A stretch of DNA of 64,000 bases from Amaurobius ferox (lineage: Eukaryota; Arthropoda; Arachnida; Araneae; Amaurobiidae). A model generated the notes under the pieces. That model did not search any database, had not been told where the DNA came from, and was given only the letters and a program-made list of their open reading frames with translations. This document shows positions 22,200 to 32,848 of this stretch, in pieces. The translations under genes and the position numbers were made by a program. Location: assembly GCA_951213105.1 (NCBI GenBank), contig OX578140.1:118651653-118715652 (forward strand), read 5' to 3'. Within the stretch, counting starts at the first letter, position 1. Every line of letters begins with the position of its first letter.

Positions 22200-23381
22200 T
22201 TAGTGTATATATGTTTTAAGTACAGATGGATAATTCTTTGGCATGTCCTTCCGATTTTTTAAAACTGTACCACATATATGCGTATTCTTAGACAACAAAT
22301 ACTTTGCAAGTACAGGAGAGGTAAAAAATTTATCCAAATACAAAGTATATCCTTTTCCTAAAAGTTCACTTAGAAGTGTTTTCACAACGCGTTCTCCATA
22401 CCCACCATCAGAACTTGATAATTCTGTGTCCTTTCCAGTATACACAAGGAAATTCCATATACAGCCTGATTTCGATTCTGACAATTTATATATTTTTATT
22501 CCATATCTGGACCTTTTCGAGGGGATATATTGACAAAATCCCAGCCTTCCTTACCATGAGAACAAAGATTCATCAATGAACATATTTCTTCTAGGAGTGT
22601 ATATAGATTTAAATTTTGAAACTAATGCATCTAACACGGGTTTCAATTTATCTAGTTTTTGGGCATTACTATCAAGAGTAAAATGAAGGTAACGTAATAT
22701 TCCTATAAATCGATCGCGACTCATAACTGAATTAAAAAAAGGAGTACTGATAATTGGATTCTTAGAAAAATACATTTTAAGATTTGGTTTTCTGACAATG
22801 TTCGTCAAAATTACTAGTGCGAGAAACACACGAAATTCGTTTCCTGTCACAGGTGTAAATACATTGTCACAGGTGAAAATACATTTCAGTTCCTGTCACA
22901 GGTGTAAATACATTTCCTGTCACAGGTGTAAATACATTTAGGTGGAGTCTTCGATGTGGAAGGAGAGAGGAGATTTTTCTCCCATTTTTTCTTTACAAAC
23001 TCATTAGTTGCTTTTATGATAAATTCTACTAGTTCATCATCAAAAAACATGCTAAAAAAATCAAGTTCCTTATCTAAATTAGGCGGCATGATATTGTGAT
23101 TTATTCCAGGTATGTTAAAAAAACTCCAAAGAATTCTGATCTTTCAAATCACATGTCCAAACATCATTCGAAAAAACAGCAACTGAAGCTGGTGGCGTTG
23201 TAATAATAGTATGCTCAGAACCTGAAGAATCAATTGCATTTTCAGAATCATCATCAGAAATAACACTGTTCCACGATTCTTCACTATCTGCTTTGCTTTC
23301 ATTACTGTCTGGTTCGTTTACCATACGCGTATATTCTTCCACAGAAAGAAAAAGTCTCAAACCTCCCATATTTTTATCCAA
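22200..23381 (-). pseudogene. piggyBac transposase, decayed
   Basis: The N-terminal acidic region is at 23381-23115 (MDKNMGGLRLFLSVEEYTRM, SDDDSENAIDSSGSE). Next, MPPNLDKELDFFSMFFDDEL is at 23089. The DDE_Tnp_1_7 part is at 22850-22551 (MTGNEFRVFLALVILTNIVR, FFNSVMSRDRFIGILRYLHF, RNMFIDESLFSW: IDES carries a catalytic Asp). 22484-22200 has GCIWNFLVYTGKD and GYTLYLDKFFTSPVLAKYLL (YLDKFFTS matches the YxDNFFTS motif with N changed to K). Frameshifts separate the parts and the C-terminal Cys-rich finger is not seen. Confidence 0.9.
22848..22940. repeat. Short ~22-bp tandem repeat inside the piggyBac ORF
   Basis: CCTGTCACAGGTGTAAATAC occurs about four times in near-identical form, on the minus strand encoding repeated KCIYTCDR. 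It lies where the transposase frame breaks. Confidence 0.9.
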
Positions 23382-23849
23382 AATAGCCTAATCATTTCAC
23401 TGTCGCACATTCCTTTAACCCCCCTCCCTCCCCCCCCCCCCCCCCCCCACCCCAAAAAATACTCTCTTATATTCCTCTAATTCAGCAACAAAATCAATAA
23501 AAACTAAGATCAGAACGAGACCCGGAACTCAATTATAAAATTGTTTATGCTGCGAGAAATGAGCTGTCTGTTTCTCTTACAGTTCTCTTTACAGAACCAT
23601 GCCCCCTCCCCACTCCAAATGGAGAAATAATTCATTGGATTCTTTTTCTGCCAAGTTCAAGCACCTACAAAATACATTTAAGTTGCTTCGACGGGCATTT
23701 AACGCCATCTAGTAGACAAATAAATTCAAATAAAAACGTTCCACGTAGAAACACCAATACGTGCCACTCGGCTTTTAGGGTAAAGTTCTCTCCGGCACCA
23801 GTGCGTGCCGTACGTCCTTGAATGCAAGTTCGCAGCCTATCTAATTCTC

Positions 23850-24151
23850 CCTATGGGTTTAAAAGAAATTCTTCTTGTTTTTGCTAATTTACAGCATTTG
23901 TAATTGATGTTTCAGTACCTCTTATGCCATAGCCTTGTACTTCCCCCGACGTCAGTGGGTGATTTTACATGATTTGAACTTTTAAATATATCATATGTGC
24001 AAGGCTTGTTAGGTTTAAAAACACTAACACTAGAATTTACAATTTTTCTTTTAAGAACTTTACTGGCATTTCTATTTACACTTTGACTTTTAACATTACT
24101 GCAATTGTCATTACTTTTTACATCTTTAAAAGTCTTAAGATTATTATTCAT
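23850..24151 (-). pseudogene. Copia B integrase zinc region, shortened
   Basis: STRLWHKRY at 23925 and YKCCKLAKTRRISFKPIGRI at 23850-23895 are the His and Cys halves of the HHCC domain. Roughly 30 residues expected between them are missing. A Lys/Asn/Ser-rich spacer extends to 24151. Confidence 0.8.
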
Positions 24152-24329
24152 ATTTGGATTTTTAAAAGAAATTCAAGAATTTTTAAAATCATGATTACCA
24201 TTTTTAGTTTTACAAGCATATGAATCATTAACTTTAAATTTACTTTTACTTTTACTTTTAAAATCACTAGAAATTTTAGACTTCAATTTTACTGCCTGTT
24301 GACTTTTCAATATTGAAATTCTTGGCTTT

Positions 24330-24740
24330 TATTTCATATTAAGGCCTGAGGAAATACAAGCCATTCTGCCTTTTGGCATAAAACCAATTGCTACCATCTG
24401 GTTTGTAAAAAGTAATGGTACCATTTGTACCAGTGAAACTGCAATTTTGCTCTTCTAAGATTGAAGCAGCAATAAAGTTTCTCCTCAACTTAGGACAATG
24501 CATGACCTCGGTTAAGTGAATTTCATTTTTAACATTATTCATATTTACATACATACTGATCGATCCAACGATTTCGATTGGGCTTTCTTGATCACCGCAG
24601 CTAAGAACATTGTTGTCCCTTTAAGCTCTTAAAATTTGTCAAACAATTCCAAATTGTTACAAAAATGACTAGTTGCTGCCGTGTCAACAACCCAACCGAA
24701 TTTGTCGGTCGATTCAGTGTTACAGTTTTCAATGCATGAT
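24330..24740 (-). pseudogene. Copia B protease region
   Basis: KFGWVVDTAATSHFCNNLEL (DTA active site, about 24690-24720) is followed, after a frame break near 24600, by MYVNMNNVKNEIHLTEVMHC, PKLRRNFIAASILEEQN and WFYAKRQNGLYFLRP. It is parallel in order to the protease of copia A. Confidence 0.87.
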
Positions 24741-25080
24741 TGAATCTCGCTCAAATTAGCCTGATATAATTTACATTCAACCATATGCCTTGCATACATG
24801 GAAAGGGCCTACTCGTTTATTTGAATTCACATTTCTATTATTTACATTTTTAAAATTTAACATTTTAGAATTTTTAGAAATATTTTTAGAGTTACTATAG
24901 CATTTAGGTTTAGGCATACAGTAAGCTAAAGTCTTACTTCCATTTTGGTGCTCATCATACTTTTGTTGGGCAATTCGGTCCTTCTCCGCTATTAGTTCTG
25001 TCTCTATGTTTCAGAGTAAACTGGTCATCAGATAGTCTGTAGAGAGTCTGTACAATACCCTTGTATTCATCACTCAGATG

Positions 25081-27321
25081 TAGATATGCAGATTCGCGGT
25101 GGCCAGGTCACCATTGGCGACCAAGTTTACAGTCATGGTGACTAAAATTATCACAGTAAGTCGCCATTTCTGGTGGCCAAAATTTCTCCGAAATCCTTTC
25201 TATCCCACGACACTGTCGGCCTCGTGAATCGTGGGCCAAATCCGTAGCTACACGCAAATCGCAATCAATCGCGATTTTGGGTCACTGAAGGGACGGAGCT
25301 GGCAGCTCCACTCCCATAAACAATGAGTTAGTATATACTACCTCGATGTCCGTAAACTAATTCAAATTGTCTCAGAACATAGTCACGGTTATAATAACCT
25401 TGCTCTTTTCAAGTCTAATCTTTCGGATGGCGTAGTCACGTACTACGTGCTCCTAAATTAACGAAAACTCTAAACGCGTGTGTCCTCGCGTGTGAAATTC
25501 GATCGAATGAAATTTTGTTTTACTGAATTTTTCCACAAATCCGATATTTTCTTCTTTCCACGGTCGAAAATCCTCATAGGATGTCTGCTGATCACGAAAA
25601 TTATGATAAAGTCATGAAAACGATCATGAATGCCCAAAAAATGTCGTGAAATTGGAACAAATCCATGAGTTTTGAGATCAAATTTTCCCCTTTACATCTG
25701 AAATCTGTTTCTCCATGATTGCGAAATCAGAGCTTGCGGCGATTCTCACCGTGTTTGGAGAAAAGAGAACAATGATTATCTTTCTGATACTTTTACAATC
25801 TATTTGCATGGACTAAAATGTTTGCAATTATTTCGTTTTATATACAAAAAAAAAAAAAAAAAAAAAAAAAATCAGACATATTAATAAAATGAAGGGTTAT
25901 TTTGAAGAACTATTTTTATTAATAACCGTTGTGAAAAACGGCATTTGTACGCAATCTTCGTCATATGTCATTTAATGGGAAAACTGTTTTCCACTTTTGT
26001 AATCTGTTTGCATGGACTACAATTTCTTAAATTATTTCATATTTTTTACGGAAAAACTATTTTTCAAATGTATTATTAATAAAATAATGCGCTATTTTGC
26101 AGCCCATCATTTTATTAATAAACATCACGAAAACGTGCATTTGTAAAATATTTTCCACTTATGCAATCTGCTTGCATCGACTAATATTCATTTACTTTAT
26201 AGTAGGATTTACACTTTTATGTCTATATATGAGCATTTCATAAATCCACATATTTGAGGTACCTGTGTATGATATATTATAGATTTTTTATGCTATTATT
26301 AATTTGCATCAAGTATTATGAAATTATTACTCTTTTAAATAAAAAAAAAAGTCAGCTGAAATTTAAATGAACCAGTCTATTTGTGAAACTCATTTCATTG
26401 TTTTAAATAAGTCACTTCGGGTTTTTTCCCCCAAGAAAAAAGTCACTACTTCAACAATTATTAAGGTTGAAGCTGCTACGGAACCTTGCTAAAAGAATCC
26501 TATCCAATCCATCTTCATCTTCGAATTATTTTACCTTAGAGTATCTGAATTACCATATTTTCATTTTTAATATTCAGGTGAAATAGTTTGTTTAGAAGAA
26601 ATAACATTCTTTTTGTACATGGCAAGATGCATATATTTTGTATCTGAAGGCATTTGCACAGAATCAAATCAAATTTTAAGTCATGGGAAATATAAGCTAG
26701 AAAATTCAGCTGGAAAACACAGAACCTCTTAGCATCCTTGTTAATTTCTTTAAAAAAATTATTCTTTCAATTATTAAAAAATTATTTTTAGGGTTATTGT
26801 GTCAAAGAAATCTTTTATAAATCCTTTATTTATCAATTCATAAATTGAGATATTTGTGTTTTTTATGTATTTTTTAGCCATAGCAACTCTATTGAATCTT
26901 TTATTATTATTATTATTATTATGTTGTATTATTCATTGACTGCCATATTTTGAAGACATACTAATTTTTATATGCAGCTGTTTTATGGCTATAGTGAATG
27001 GAATTGGATGAATTTAAATCAATTTTTATAATTTAAATTTATCTATTTCTTTTATATCATTGTTTTCTATAAATAGGGTGTCTCTGGCCTACTGCCCACG
27101 AAATATAACAATATAAGAGAATAAAACTACATAATTTTAAGTACTTTCAATCAACGAACTTACCTCAACAGTCAGGTGTATAACATATCAATATAAACTT
27201 AATTATAAACACCTGTTCTCATTTAAAATTTTTTGGCCACCAACTTTTTCTAGTTGGCCACTAAAAATTTTGTTCATAGTGGCCAGTGGCCGCTATTAAA
27301 AAATCTGAAGCTGAATCTTTA
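25081..27321. mobile_element. hAT-like element, 2.24 kb, 8-bp TSD
   Basis: CTCAGATG at 25073-25080 and 27322-27329 is an exact 8-bp duplication that interrupts the copia B gag. The ends are TAGATATGCAG and, read inward from the right, TAAAGATTCAG (8 of 11 matching). Subterminal GGTGGCCA/TGGCCAC words lie at both ends. No transposase was seen, so it is non-autonomous. It contains minisatellite units at 25.8-26.2 kb. Confidence 0.82.
25790..26195 (+). repeat. ~180-bp minisatellite, diverged units, locus B
   Basis: Units with ATTAATAAAATGAAGGGTTA, AAAAACGGCATTTGTACGCA and TCCACTTTTGTAATCTGTTT are related to locus A. A poly-A tract at about 25850-25870 interrupts the first unit. Confidence 0.82.
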
Positions 27322-27693
27322 CTCAGATGGCGTATGGTCTGGAACGAAACTAAGGCTTCGGCCAATGGATGGCCAGCATCCTTCAACTTGGACACTAACT
27401 TTTTAATTCGTGAAATAAAAAGCCCAATTGGTTCACCCAATATCGGCTTATTGTTGAAAAAGTTGTTGAATAGTCTCATTAGTCCAGCCCTGGACTTCGG
27501 CTCGAACTGTTTCTTCAGTATTTCCCATGCCTTCAGTGGCTCGCTCATCTATTGAAGAAATTAAGTCGCAGTACTCATTTTCAATACTGTAGTACAAGAT
27601 CAACAGTCTTTTCTTTTCGCCTCTGGCAGTCCAATCTTTCTTTTCTTGTTGCATGCTCTCCTGGTTTTTCCTCTGTCCCTGTAACGAAGCCAT
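27322..27693 (-). pseudogene. Copia B Gag N-terminal half
   Basis: The start MASLQGQRKNQESMQQ is at 27693. After a shift, PLKAWEILKKQFEPKSRAGL, MRLFNNFFNNKPILGEPIGL, FISRIKKLVSKLKDAGHPLA and FQTIRHLS run up to the hAT insertion point. This parallels copia A Gag (AWDKLKTHFEAP...ANLVRLLDEFFSLRPEP). The continuation on the other side (about 25000-25080) reads SDEYKGIVQTLYRLSDDQF. Confidence 0.88.
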
Positions 27694-27920
27694 ACAAGCT
27701 GTTATTCATGAATGCGAACTTTATATCTACATTCCATGTAGAGAAATTGTCCTCCCCAGGGTTCCCATTTCAGCGCGAACCCGCGAGATTCTCGCGAAAT
27801 CCATAAAAAATCTCACGTAAAAATTTAGACTGCGCGAGAATTTCTCCCTCTCCAGTTCCAGCCTAAAATTATTTTTTCCTTCAAATTGGATACCGAGAAC
27901 TGATGCCCGATCCCGATGAC

Positions 27921-28920
27921 TAGAGATGCAGATTCGCGGTGGCCAGGTCGCCATTGGTGACTAAAATTATTACAGTACCGAAATTTCTCCAGAATCCTTT
28001 CAGTCCCACGGCGCCAGCGGCTGATAGATTGGGCCGATTGCTTCGCGACCGCAAATCGCGATCAGTTGCCTCGTTGTTGCGAATCGCGGGCCTATTGTCG
28101 CGCGGTCGCGGACCTCGATTTCGTAGATGTGTGAATCGCAGTCAATCGCAATTTGGGCACACTAAAAGTACTACGTGTTAGCGAGATACGTACTACGTAA
28201 TTAGCGAGATATTTTATAGAAAACTATAAGTGTCTCCTCTGCTTGCGCGGGTCGCAAATTCGATCAAATAAAATTTTGCTTTTTTTTTTTTATAGGATTC
28301 TTTCACAGATTTGAATTATGCTCTTTCCGAGTACTTCCCACACTTTTCGTGTTTTGCTCGAGAAATTTTCTTCTTTCCGCGGACGAAAATCCTTTCCCCC
28401 GTACACAGTACGTCTACAGGTTACAAAAATCCCGAAAATGTCGTGAAATTGGCCATATATGCCACAAAAATGTCACAAAATTTGAACAAAGCAACGAATT
28501 TTTTATCAGAGATATTCCTTTCTTAAATGATCTGAAAATCTGTTTCTCCGCAATTGCGAAAACGGCGTTCGCATATGCCGATTCCCACATTTTCTGAGGA
28601 GAGATGACCAATGAATATCTTTTCGCCATTTTTGCAATATATTTGCATCGACTGTATTTTTTTATAATTATTTCGTTTAATATACAAATAATAAAACCAA
28701 ACCATTTTTCTACCGTATTATTAATAAAATGAAAGGCTATTTTGCAGCAGCATCATGAAAATCTGCATTTGTACGCTATCCTCGGCATACCTCGCTTAAT
28801 TTGAAAAATATTTCCACTTTTCCAATCTGTTTGCATCGACTACAGTGTTTATAATTGTTTCGCGTTTTATGCAGAAAAATTATTTTACAAACGTATTATT
28901 TATGAAATAAAGGGCTATTT
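27921..28920 (+). repeat. Second copy of the left half of the 25081 element
   Basis: TAGAGATGCAGATTCGCGGT onward matches 25081 onward for about 1 kb (GGTGGCCAGGTC, GACTAAAATTAT, CAGTCAATCGCAAT, TCTGTTTCTCC), including minisatellite units. No right end like that of the 25081 copy was found, so it may be truncated or may be the true interior of the CAGGG element. Confidence 0.75.
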
Positions 28921-28925
28921 TGAAA
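28610..28925 (+). repeat. ~180-bp minisatellite, locus C
   Basis: About two units: ATTATTAATAAAATGAAAGG, TATTTTGCAGCAGCATCATG, TCCACTTTTCCAATCTGTTT, then a partial unit ending GGGCTATTTT. Confidence 0.82.
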
Positions 28926-29814
28926 ACAAAAGGAAAAAAGTTGAGCCTTTTCAAACAAAATGGCTAAAATCACATGACTGGCTTGAGATTCAACAAAAGG
29001 ATGATGCAACCCTTAAAGTTCTGCAAGTTTTGTAAAAAATACAATAAAAATAAATAAAAATAAAAAAGAATCCATTTTCAAACATCAAGTCAAAATTATT
29101 ACCTAATTCTATTTGCCTAGTGAAATAGTTTTCGGCGATCAAAAATCGTTAAAGTTTTTAATTACTATTGCTGCATGAAAATTGATCATAAAATGATTTT
29201 AAAAATCAAAATATAAAGTAAATACAGTTGGCCCTCGACTTTTGTAGTTTACAGACAAAAAAATTGTAAATTCGCATGTGAGTCATTTTACATAAAATAA
29301 CCCATGTAGACGTTTTTATGTCAGCAAATAAAATCATAACGTAAGCATGGAGGAAGTCAGGAATTTAGTATTTTTGCTAACAAGTGTGTGTGGGGGGGGA
29401 GGTATAAAATTACCAAAAATGTGCTTACTTAAACGACTCCTAATTAATTTTTAAAAAGAATGTTACTAAGAATGTTACTTTTAAGAATTAAAAAATTTAA
29501 ATGTCGAAGAATATGAGTTATAGTTAATGCTTTCTTTTTTATTACTTTCTAAATTAGCATGGTAAAAAAAAAAAAATGAAATTTTAAGTGTCTCTCCTTA
29601 TGACAGAAAATCTCTCCCAAAATTTTTTGGAAGGAGAGAAATTCTCCCCCTCTTTTCCTGACTTAGTGGGAACCCTGGTCCCCTCCCAAGCCTCTCCATC
29701 TCAGCCATCGTCATATTTTTGCTTACTACGCAGCTACTTTCCTACGTTGTGGCCCCCGTCTCGGAGCTCATTGATTTCACACATCAAAAACACTTGATAA
29801 AAACAGCGTTTTCA

Positions 29815-29831
29815 GTGGCCCATAACCACTA
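29815..29831 (-). promoter_or_regulatory. Copia B primer-binding site, initiator-tRNA-Met type
   Basis: The minus strand reads TAGTGGTTATGGGCCACTG directly after the LTR end CCAACA. TGGTTATGGGCC is complementary to the initiator tRNA-Met anticodon arm, as in copia A. Confidence 0.78.
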
Positions 29832-30401
29832 TGTTGGATTAAAAATTGATTTATTGCACATTGCCAGTTGTTGCAGATGTAGCAGAGATAGCAGTAGATT
29901 TTTATCAAGTCGTATATAGTTGAAATGAAAAGACTTTACGTGAAATAACTAAAAGTAACAAACATTAGACAATAAATAGGCCTAAACAAACTGGCCACAT
30001 ACATTGCCAATTACCGGCAATCATGCTTTAGAAGCTTACATAACATGTGTAGCATGAGCATATGCAAGTACAATCGGGATAACTTCCCAGAAGCAGAACA
30101 AAACATAATTACCGGAAGACAGAATCACCATCTACTGACACATCCACAAGTTTAAAGAGTGCCGCGTCATTGAAGTAGAAGTTAATGTTTCTGGAATATA
30201 ACAATTTCTAATTGAATGAAGTAGAAATTAGCATATTCAGGATGCTGACGTCTCAATTTGCATGAATCTGGAACATGGGGTTAAAACTTTTTGACAATTG
30301 ATCCTAAAGTGATTTAGCTAATCAGAACAAAGTAACTTTTGAGATTTTGAACGTACGTCAACCGATGTACGCATTGCTTGTTTACATTAAGTTTTCTAAC
30401 A
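29832..30401 (-). repeat. Copia B 5' LTR
   Basis: On the + strand it starts TGTTGGATTAAAAATTG and ends TTAAGTTTTCTAACA. The last 25 bp resemble the copia A LTR end (GTAAAC...AAGTTTCCAACA), and the PBS follows. There is no partner LTR in the window, so the outer boundary rests on similarity and the CA end. Confidence 0.68.
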
Positions 30402-30890
30402 GCTTCCTCCTGTTATTTGAGCCAATATTTTCGTTAAGCCCAAAAAAATTCAATAAATTATTCAGAAACATTTGAAAGCAAAAAAAAAAAATCTCCCATC
30501 TGTTTTGGGGAATCTCGTTCTCATGTGACTAGCTCCAGGCATTCTTTTACCCCCAGAACGCAGCGTCCTCAAAACTGACGGGAGGCTGCGCATCTCGGTT
30601 CTAAACATCCTTGACCCACCGCGCAATCAAAGCAATATCTGGCTTCCGCCCGTTATTTGGGCCAATATTTTCATTAACCCCAAATCGCACAACCATTAAC
30701 TCCCAACCCAATTGTTATTAGATACTCTTTTCAATAAACAAAACAAAACAAAACTTTCAACTTAAAATCCTGCATTATAATTTTAAACAATCCTTGTTAC
30801 AAAATCATCTCTGAAAAGAGTCCTTTTTTGTCGAAGACGATCAGACGTAATCCGAGAAGCGAGAGATAAATATCGAACAAAAATGTATGC
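30402..30890. other. Intronic sequence with a 40-bp direct repeat
   Basis: Words at 30402-30445 (GTTATTTGAGCCAATATTTT) and 30641-30685 (GTTATTTGGGCCAATATTTT) are near-identical 239 bp apart and enclose a GC-richer stretch. No coding seen. Confidence 0.65.
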
Positions 30891-31024
30891 ATATTTTTAC
30901 TTTCCTTATATACATAATGTATAAGGAAAGTATTGTGACGGGGTCGAAAATTCGAATTCGAGTTTTTGACGGGAGAGCACATTTCAAACATCCCTTATCA
31001 CGAATCAAACATTTTTGAAGTGAT

Positions 31025-31075
31025 GTCTGTGTGTGTGTGTGTGAAAGTATGTGTGTGTGTGTATGTGTTGAAGAC
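31025..31075. repeat. (GT)n microsatellite
   Basis: Interrupted GT runs (TCTGTGTGTGTGTGTG, ATGTGTGTGTGTGTATGTG). Confidence 0.93.
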
Positions 31076-31127
31076 CCAGACCGTCCGACTCGTCCTGAGG
31101 ACTTGAGCATCTATTTGGACGGCCGGA
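31066..31127 (-). repeat. Fragment related to the SINE 3' end
   Basis: GTTGAAGACCCAGACCGTCC followed about 40 bp later by TTTGGACGGCCGG is the inverse of the SINE segment CGGCCGTCCA...GGACGGTCTGGGTCTCAAC (compare 5242-5300). The middle differs. A second such fragment is at 50219-50276. Confidence 0.72.
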
Positions 31128-31924
31128 TGTGTGTATGTGTGTCAGAGTGAGTCTGTGGAGAGACGATAACTGACGAACAAATGGACCGATTCGAACCAAA
31201 TTTGGTACAAAAATCACAATCCGTAAACACTGGAAGCCTATTGTTTTTATACGCAATCGAATGTCCAGAACCCCCCTCAATTTTCGAATGAAATTTTGAA
31301 AAAATTGTCAAAAAATCAAAACCACTAATAAAGTTACGCAAATAGACATTTCTTATGTAATTTTTCATTAGAAAACGATTGACATAAATTTTAGAACGCT
31401 GACATGAACCGTTCTCGAGATATTGCACATTTTTCAAAAAAATTATCAAACAGTCATAAAAATAGAAAAAAAAAAATTTTCTATTGAGAAATGTGTTCAC
31501 TTTTGATATGTAATATCATGCGATAAATTGGGTGACATCATTCTCGTGGATCTAGCTTGTTCCATTCATGAAAAAAGGTACTTTGAGTAATACTTTTTGT
31601 ATTTGAACGCCAATAGTCATTTTTCTGCTGTAAGAATAACTTATTTCTTCGTCCATAACGCTTGGCGAGATTTTGGCGACGAAATTGACGGAATGTCGCC
31701 AACTTGGCGACTTTTTGAAATGTTGCCAAATTAACGAAAATCTCGCCAAAAGGATAAAAATGACGCTAAATCAATGAAAATGATGACCAATTGTCGAAAC
31801 TTCAATATCTTGGAAAGAATATTACTATCTACTATAAGAAAAACCTATTTTTTTACTGTAAAAGTAGTAAATTCATTACATTATATAAGGAAAGTCATGT
31901 GTTGCCCGCATCAGATTTTTTTAT

Positions 31925-32601
31925 GATGCGAGACTGGTAGTTGGGAGCATTGAGAAGGCAGTGATTCGCAGGAGAGTTTTGAAGTGCAGAGAAATTCGGA
32001 GTGTGTGGTTGCATAATTACTACCGCATCATTTTAATATGGATTGCCTCACAAGAAAAAAGAACTTTTAGACTTTTTTTTTTTTTTAAGACTCTGCGTAC
32101 AAGTCTGAGAAATTTGTAAATATAGACAGGATTGATTGCTATTGTAAGTCTAATTACAATATAATTATTGTGCTTAATGATGCAGTAAAGACATCCACTC
32201 TCTTATAATGTGAATTTTCCCCCCTACATTCTTCCTATGATAGTTTATTCCTTTAAATGCAGTTATCTGTTAATGAAGAATTAATCAGGAAAGGGAAATA
32301 TTATGGCCAATACATAATATCCCTCACAGAAAAAAGGGGAATTAAAGGTTTATCTAAAATTTTTGCTGTGGCGCATGATCACTGAACTCAAAGGGGAGGA
32401 AAGGAAGTTGAACTATCTTGTTCCATAGTGTGAAGAAACTTTGCACAATTTCTATTAAGATTCTCATGGTCTAATGAGGGCCCTGCTGTTATATATCTGT
32501 CTCTAAAATATATCTTATTTGCTACTAGAAATCCCAAGAAAGTATGTTACATCTCCTATAGGTGTAATATTTTCATTTCTTTTTAAATATTTTTCTTTTA
32601 G
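31925..32601. other. Intronic sequence upstream of the SNRK exon, no gene
   Basis: It ends with a pyrimidine-rich tract (TTTTTAAATATTTTTCTTTTAG) serving as the acceptor. Nothing else is recognised. Confidence 0.7.
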
Positions 32602-32751
32602 AGCACTTGACAAAAATGAATACAATCACATTACTGCTACATACTTCCTTCTGGCAGAACGAAAGCTTCGAGCTCAACGCCAGGAAAGAGCTCAGATGAT
32701 CAACAGTCGCATTTCAAGATCTGATTTATCACCTGTGGCACTCACTCCAAG
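32602..32751 (+). CDS. SNRK: SNRK-type kinase, exon completing the UBA-like domain
   Basis: The first base completes the Glu split by the 30-kb intron. It then reads ALDKNEYNHITATYFLLAER, KLRAQRQERAQM, NSRISRSDLSPVALTP. The NxYNHITATYFLLAER block is the highly conserved end of the SNRK UBA-like domain, here following LSEEDH...IIE of the previous exon. The exon ends AG|GTTTTA (phase 2) and joins the exon at 41140 (AG + T = Ser). UBA-like domains in AMPK-related kinases pack against the kinase domain and influence activity (family knowledge). Confidence 0.94.
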
Positions 32752-32848
32752 GTTTTATATATATTTTATTTTATTTTTTACTAGATGAATATTGTCGTCT
32801 ATGTGATGCTGATTAAAATATTGAGTAAAATGCATGTATTTATTTATA

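Larger units (their letters stand above)
21962..23780 (-). mobile_element. piggyBac-type element, about 1.82 kb
   Basis: The left target TTAA at 21958-21961 is followed by CCCTTTCGGGACGGTGGCA. The right end, read inward, is CCCTAAAAGCCGAGTGGCA, ending at 23780, followed by TAAA where TTAA is expected (one mutation). These are imperfect TIRs beginning CCCT. It contains a poly-C tract at 23420-23450. Confidence 0.82.
27757..29677. mobile_element. hAT-like element with CAGGGTTCCCA termini, 1.92 kb
   Basis: CAGGGTTCCCA at 27757-27767 and its exact inverse TGGGAACCCTG at 29667-29677. The flanks are GTCCTCCC and GTCCCCTCCC, consistent with a slightly altered 8-bp TSD. It lies between the copia B gag start and PBS. 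No transposase was found. It contains at 27921 a second copy of the TAGAGATGCAGATTCGCGG end seen at 25081, and the minisatellite at 28.6-28.9 kb. Confidence 0.82.
19285..30401 (-). mobile_element. Copia B, older element with four DNA-transposon insertions, 3' end lost
   Basis: Minus-strand pieces in copia order: LTR (29832-30401), PBS, gag (27322-27693 and about 24760-25080), protease (24330-24740), integrase zinc region (23850-23940), integrase end and linker (21275-21961), RT (19285-19948). It is interrupted by hAT-like 27757-29677, hAT-like 25081-27321, piggyBac 21962-23780 and mariner 19951-21272. RT stops at HQSGREW and neither RNase H nor a 3' LTR follows, so the 3' part is missing. Confidence 0.88.
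30899..31895. mobile_element. TIR repeat with ACTTTCCTTATAT ends, about 1 kb
   Basis: The left end ACTTTCCTTATAT (30899-30911) is the exact inverse of ATATAAGGAAAGT at 31883-31895. The left end also forms its own hairpin (30899-30931, 12-bp arms, 9-bp loop). It contains a GT-rich microsatellite and a fragment of the SINE tail. The 3' part (31525-31925) recurs at 45160-45560. No TSD or transposase is evident, so its class is unassigned. Confidence 0.7.
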
